A stretch of 10,041 nucleotides of DNA from Bacillota bacterium (GTDB taxonomy: Bacteria; Bacillota; Clostridia; Peptostreptococcales; Anaerovoracaceae), in assembly GCA_022706625.1 (NCBI GenBank), contig JAKJCD010000062.1:1-10041 (forward strand), read 5' to 3'. Within the stretch, counting starts at the first letter, position 1, and each line of letters starts with the position of its first letter. The position numbers and the translations under genes are program-made. The notes beneath the pieces are model-generated. The model made no database searches. It saw nothing but the letters and a program-made list of their open reading frames with translations, and had not been told where the DNA came from. Below are positions 7,231 to 10,041 of this stretch, piece by piece.

Positions 7231-7926
7231 CTATTTTTTCTGTTTTAAAGCATCCGTTTCCTTAATCAGGATATATCTGTTCTTGTTGTAATCAATCAGC
7301 CCCGTTTTTCTCATCTGATTCAGTTCTGTTGAAAGTGCGCTTCTGTTTACACATAAATATTGAGCAAACTCCTCCTGATTCATTCCAATATCAATAAAAG
7401 GATCCCCCTTTTTTTCTTTCATAATGCTCAAATAGGTGAGAATCCTTTCTCTTAGCGTACGTTTTGAGAGAACATCAATCTTATACATCATGCGGATCAA
7501 TTCATTACTGAGAATCACACTGCTATTGAACAAAACTCTTTCCTTAACAGCAGGACTTATCTTGTTCGTTTCGAAAATGAATTTGTATGAGAGAAAGATA
7601 ATGGCACAGTCGGTTTGGCTTATCAGTGTTACAGGACTTGAAAGGAATGTTGTGTTTACGGCATCCAGGGAAAACACCTCCCCCTGATTGTAAATTCTCA
7701 TGATTTGTGAATCGCCATTGTAATGATACTTCACGCCGATTATGCTTCCGCTTTTTATGATCCCGATTTTCCTGACCTGTTCTCCCTGATTGATAATAAT
7801 TTTATCCTTATCGTATGCCCGCTCACTCAGCATAGCATATTCACAGATCTGATCGATTTCATGATCATGCAATCCTTGAAACAATCTGGATTTTTTTAAA
7901 AGCAACAAAATATCAGAAACTGCCAT
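7231..7926 (-). CDS. Crp/Fnr-family transcriptional regulator
   Basis: A 231-residue protein with the family layout: a cyclic-nucleotide-binding-like beta-barrel (about 15-130, with INQGEQVRKIGIIKSGSIIG and IYNQGEVFSLD), a long dimerisation helix (about 128-162), and a C-terminal winged helix (about 155-222) whose recognition region is EEFAQYLCVNRSALSTELNQ. It lacks the N-terminal Cys cluster of oxygen-sensing FNR, and the cAMP pocket residues of E. coli CRP are not evident, so the ligand is unknown. The start is set at the ATG at 7926, with GGAG about 7 nt upstream. The longer frame from 7995 would begin with AAGG directly touching its ATG and would add 23 residues with no domain. The gene lies between purC and the transporter operon, in the same orientation, and is more AT-rich than its neighbours. 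It may control the operon, or itself. Confidence 0.9.
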   Translation of the reverse strand: MAVSDILLLLKKSRLFQGLHDHEIDQICEYAMLSERAYDKDKIIINQGEQVRKIGIIKSGSIIGVKYHYNGDSQIMRIYNQGEVFSLDAVNTTFLSSPVTLISQTDCAIIFLSYKFIFETNKISPAVKERVLFNSSVILSNELIRMMYKIDVLSKRTLRERILTYLSIMKEKKGDPFIDIGMNQEEFAQYLCVNRSALSTELNQMRKTGLIDYNKNRYILIKETDALKQKK

Positions 7927-8023
7927 AAGTTTCTCCGTTTCTCCATCTCCTGTATTTGAAGCTCTAATGGTATAGGAATCTATCAGGTTTTCCATCCTTC
8001 CAACAAGCGGAGAAATTGTTTGT

Positions 8024-8045
8024 CTGCGCCCATTTGGCAGCGCAG
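8024..8045 (-). terminator. Hairpin just after purC, possible weak terminator
   Basis: CTGCGC and GCGCAG arms enclose ten bases in which CC and GG can also pair. The hairpin starts 3 bases after the purC stop in the direction of transcription. What follows (ACAAACAATTTC on the minus strand) is not a proper T-run, so termination may be partial and read-through into the crp-like gene is possible. Confidence 0.3.
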
Positions 8046-8048
8046 CGG

Positions 8049-8750
8049 TTACGAAGGAATCATCTGCGGGCCCGATAACAGCTCTGCAGTCAGGGCAAGA
8101 GGATCCAGTACCTTTCCGTCTTTATACACCCTCATATTGCCGGATGATATTTCGTCCATCAATATGACCTTGCCATCGTCTGTAATACCGAATTCCAGCT
8201 TGATGTCATAGAGTTCAAGCCCTTTATCTTTCAGGACTTCCCTTACAAGGCCTGCGATCCTTTGGGTTTTTTCCCTGGTTTCCGCGAACAACGAAGCCGG
8301 CATAATCCCCAGAGCTTCAAGCCCTTCTGACGTTATTAAAGGATCTCCTCTTTCATCATCCTTTAATGTTGCTTCCACATAGGCATCCAGTCTGTCCCCT
8401 TCATTGACGTAAGCCCCATAACGGCGCAAAAAGCTTCCCACCGCTCTGTAGCGGCAAATTATTTCAAGGCCCTTGCCGAAAGCTTGGGCGGGTTTGACAT
8501 CCATGGTCCCCCCTGTTATATCGGCGCAGATATAGTGGGTTTCAATTCCGGCCTTCTTAAGGGTTTCAAAAAACATGACCGTGACTTTCAAGTTCCCCTT
8601 CCCAATCCCGTCTATAGTAAGGCCGACTTGATTGGCTCCCGGGTCAAACACACCGTTTTCACCCGTAACATCATCCTTGAACAGCAATCGGTAGTTCCCG
8701 TTATCAAGGGCATAGACATCTTTGGTTTTTCCCGTATAGAGTTTTTTCAC
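8049..8750 (-). CDS. purC: SAICAR synthetase (phosphoribosylaminoimidazole-succinocarboxamide synthase)
   Basis: Joins CAIR and aspartate with ATP to give SAICAR, a step of de novo purine synthesis in the cytoplasm. At 233 residues it has the compact bacterial PurC length. Visible motifs are the N-terminal KKLYTGKTKDVYAL (the LYxGKxKxxY nucleotide loop), LLFKDDVTGENG (usual family form: F.D..TA.(N/D)G), CRYRAVGSFLRRYG (usual R..aAGSl..Ry), and LYDIKLEFG (usual L.D.K.EFG). The next motif reads DEISSGNMRVYKDG where most PurC proteins have DEISPD(T/S)xR(L/F)W, so the Asp after DEISP is replaced. The start is a GTG at 8750 behind a G-rich site (AGGGGG), and a good promoter lies upstream. No other purine genes are in view, so it stands apart from any pur operon. 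The identity is secure; full catalytic competence is less so given the changed motif. Confidence 0.92.
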   Translation of the reverse strand: MKKLYTGKTKDVYALDNGNYRLLFKDDVTGENGVFDPGANQVGLTIDGIGKGNLKVTVMFFETLKKAGIETHYICADITGGTMDVKPAQAFGKGLEIICRYRAVGSFLRRYGAYVNEGDRLDAYVEATLKDDERGDPLITSEGLEALGIMPASLFAETREKTQRIAGLVREVLKDKGLELYDIKLEFGITDDGKVILMDEISSGNMRVYKDGKVLDPLALTAELLSGPQMIPS

Positions 8751-8817
8751 ATTTTCCCCCTGTTACTGCGGCGATTATCCGCCTGACAAATCTTGATTAT
8801 CTAAAAAACTGATTCAT

Positions 8818-8846
8818 ATTATATTCGAAAAAAATGCTAATCGCAA
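8818..8846 (-). promoter_or_regulatory. Sigma-A-type promoter for purC
   Basis: On the minus strand the -35 element TTGCGA (8846-8841) is separated by exactly 17 bases from a consensus -10 TATAAT (8823-8818). The predicted transcript would start near 8811 and have a leader of about 60 bases. This leader holds a small hairpin with GGCG/CGCC arms (8770-8783) just before the purC ribosome site. I see no known riboswitch fold in it. Confidence 0.75.
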
Positions 8847-9035
8847 CTTTTAAGTGGTATCAAGTTCAAAGAAATATGCCCGTCGGCCGGGTTCCCGCTC
8901 GGTCGGATCTCAGGTCGAGGCAACTACTTTTATGTTTCGCCCGGGGATATGCCTTCCAATTCTTCCAAGCCCACATCAAAACAGGTGGATGCCGTTATCT
9001 TTTTTTGCTCTTTTATCGATTCTGTGTATAAATAA
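8841..9035 (+). pseudogene. Coding-like relic without a start codon (unrecognised)
   Basis: Between AT-rich flanks lies a stretch of about 110 bases (8880-8990) with clearly higher GC. The plus-strand frame from 8841 is open for 64 codons to TAA at 9033-9035, reads like ordinary protein (for example GFPLGRISGRGNYFYVSPGD at about residues 18-37), and has no ATG and no ribosome site. The opposite strand is also protein-like in pieces (EELEGISPGET before a stop at about 8939), so the true coding strand, if any, is unclear. It overlaps the purC promoter at its left end. Most likely a remnant of an inserted or decayed gene; I cannot name the family. Confidence 0.3.
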
Positions 9036-9074
9036 TGCTGAATATCTGCCCCGGTTTATGGAGTGCAACCGACA

Positions 9075-9168
9075 AAATCAGCTAAAAACCAAAGAAAGAC
9101 TAATTTGTGTATAACAAAATGGCATTTTGTTATACACAAATTGCTTTTTTTCAAAATTTAGCTGATTT
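9075..9168. repeat. Nested inverted repeat: two head-to-head copies of a composite element
   Basis: The element is TTGTTATACACAAA, a 16-17-base spacer, then TTTAGCTGATTT. One copy is inverted (9117-9075) and one is direct (9127-9168). Their inner parts form a perfect palindrome with 20-bp arms (9102-9121 and 9123-9142) around a single base; the outer 12-bp arms (9075-9086 and 9157-9168) match as well. The plus strand continues from the inner palindrome as GC plus seven T, so a plus-strand transcript could end here. Each copy contains TTATACACA, a match to the DnaA-box consensus TTATNCACA (9106-9114 inverted, 9130-9138 direct). Confidence 0.8.
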
Positions 9169-9208
9169 CACTGCGTTTTTTAAGAGTTTAAGCCTCTATT
9201 TTTGCTGT

Positions 9209-9251
9209 TTGTTATACACAAAATGCAATTTTCGACGTTTTTAGCTGATTT
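9209..9251 (+). repeat. Third copy of the composite repeat element
   Basis: TTGTTATACACAAA (9209-9222), a 17-base spacer, and TTTAGCTGATTT (9240-9251), in the same orientation and nearly the same spacing as the 9127-9168 copy. The spacers differ in sequence, so the two conserved blocks are what is kept. It again holds TTATACACA (9212-9220). AAGAG follows the second block directly here, and also occurs about a dozen bases beyond it in the 9127-9168 copy. Confidence 0.75.
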
Positions 9252-9299
9252 AAGAGTCAGATATCTTTTACAACTAATTGGTTAAAAAGTAATTAATTG

Positions 9300-9319
9300 C
9301 ATCTAACAACATCTAACAA
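9300..9319. repeat. Two tandem copies of a 10-bp unit
   Basis: CATCTAACAA is repeated twice without a gap in an otherwise featureless AT-rich stretch. No function is suggested. Confidence 0.4.
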
Positions 9320-9345
9320 TATCGACACCAAAGCGGGTTAATGCT

Positions 9346-9380
9346 AAGGGACGGAGCTTCATACTGCTCCGTCCCTTTTA
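9346..9380 (-). terminator. Strong hairpin terminator downstream of the symporter gene
   Basis: A perfect 12-bp GC-rich stem (AAGGGACGGAGC, 9346-9357; GCTCCGTCCCTT, 9366-9377) with an 8-base loop lies about 65 bases past the symporter stop codon. T-runs are short on both sides (TTTT on the plus strand, TT on the minus strand), so it may act in both directions or mainly stabilise the 3' end. Confidence 0.65.
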
Positions 9381-9442
9381 GATACTGGCTTTATGTGTAA
9401 TTACATGGTATTCAGCCGATAGAATCCATCAATATACCAAGG

Positions 9443-10041
9443 TCACTGAATCACACTCTCGTCATCGATCAAGGGCGCATCCTTATCCAGGTTGTGCTCC
9501 CAAAGATATTCCCTCGTCTCCTTTACGATGACACCGCTGAGAAGCAGCAATGCCACAAGGTTGGGAATGGCCATGAGTGCGTTCGCTGCGTCGGAGAAAT
9601 CCCATACCAGCGGCAGAGAAGCAGTGGCCCCGACGAATACAACAATTGTGAACAAAATACGATATGGCATTATGCCTTTCTTGCCAAGGAGGTATTCAAC
9701 GCCTCTCTCACCGTAATAAGACCAGCCCAGAATAGTAGAGTAAACAAAAGTGAAAAGTCCAATAGTAAGAACGATGGGGCCGATCACCGGTATCTGAGAG
9801 AACGCAGCGTTGGTTACTTCCGCGCCGTTCAACCCTTCGGAGATATTGGGGTACCTAAGGATAGTGCTCACCAGAACAAGTCCGGTCATCAGGCAGATCA
9901 CCACTGTATCCCAGAATGTACCTGTGGAGGATACGAGAGCCTGACGGACGGGGTTCTTGGTTTGTGCGGCAGCAGCAACAATAGGAGCAGATCCTAAGCC
10001 CGATTCATTAGAGAATAACCCGCGGGCAATACCATATCTGG
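9443..10041 (-). CDS. Sodium:alanine/glycine symporter (AGCS family), C-terminal part
   Basis: The window shows the last 198 residues; the N-terminal half lies beyond the right edge. The first visible residues carry the AGCS signature RGLFSNESGLGSAPIVAAAA, followed by QTKNPVRQALVSSTGTFWDT, which is highly characteristic of the family. Four to five hydrophobic helices follow (VVICLMTGLVLVSTIL; VIGPIVLTIGLFTFVYSTIL; the helix after KKGIMPYRI; ALMAIPNLVALLLLSGVI), then a polar acidic tail ending in DDESVIQ. A loop YYGERGVEYLLG is also typical. The protein imports alanine or glycine together with sodium across the cytoplasmic membrane. No joint role with the transporter operon is suggested; a hairpin and a long spacer separate them. 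Confidence 0.95.
   Translation of the reverse strand, partial: RYGIARGLFSNESGLGSAPIVAAAAQTKNPVRQALVSSTGTFWDTVVICLMTGLVLVSTILRYPNISEGLNGAEVTNAAFSQIPVIGPIVLTIGLFTFVYSTILGWSYYGERGVEYLLGKKGIMPYRILFTIVVFVGATASLPLVWDFSDAANALMAIPNLVALLLLSGVIVKETREYLWEHNLDKDAPLIDDESVIQ

Noticed and set aside
9023..9251. Chromosomal or plasmid replication origin
   Set aside because: Four DnaA-like boxes are present, but there is no dnaA, dnaN or rep gene and the neighbours are metabolic; kept only as a candidate DnaA-box cluster.
9075..9251. CRISPR array
   Set aside because: Only three copies, in mixed orientation, with two conserved blocks and 16-17-base gaps; no regular repeat-spacer pattern and no cas genes.
9494..9997. 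Plus-strand ORF of 167 codons antisense to the symporter
   Set aside because: The minus-strand frame carries the unmistakable AGCS signature; the plus frame is its shadow.

Overview
The window looks like chromosomal DNA of an anaerobic, Clostridia-type Firmicute. Every confident gene is on the minus strand, strong AGGAGG-like ribosome sites are common, starts are a mix of ATG and GTG, and GC content varies between genes (the crp-like gene is clearly AT-rich, the surface-protein gene GC-richer). There is no TonB and no outer-membrane receptor. The species assignment is inference.

Reading in the direction of transcription (right to left), the window starts with the C-terminal part of a sodium:alanine/glycine symporter (9443-10041), followed by a strong hairpin (9346-9380). 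A gene-poor stretch of about 690 bases (8751-9442) follows. It holds three copies of a composite repeat built around TTGTTATACACAAA and TTTAGCTGATTT, including a perfect 20-bp-arm palindrome, plus a coding-like relic (8841-9035) and a clear sigma-A-type promoter for purC. Nothing recognisable was seen in 9252-9299 or 9381-9442. Then come purC (8049-8750), a divergent SAICAR synthetase, and a Crp/Fnr-family regulator (7231-7926).

From 6970 to the left edge runs one tight operon of seven genes: a FecCD-type permease, a FepC/FhuC-type ATPase, a lipoprotein substrate-binding protein, a secreted and C-terminally anchored Ig-like protein, a MotA/TolQ/ExbB proton-channel protein, a small ExbD-like protein (probably DUF2149), and a secreted GLUG/InlB-repeat surface protein cut by the window edge. 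Nearly all junctions overlap (11 bp, 4 bp, 4 bp, 14 bp) or are a few bases apart, so the genes are very likely co-transcribed and translationally coupled.

The operon is the most interesting part. It joins a siderophore/heme/corrinoid-class ABC importer to an ion-driven ExbB/ExbD-type motor pair and to two large extracytoplasmic proteins. My working model is that the motor transmits force to the anchored Ig-like protein and/or the surface protein so that a metal complex is delivered to the binding lipoprotein. Substrate and mechanism cannot be read from sequence. The regulator just upstream and a perfect 18-bp palindrome between it and the operon (7204-7221) are natural candidates for control.
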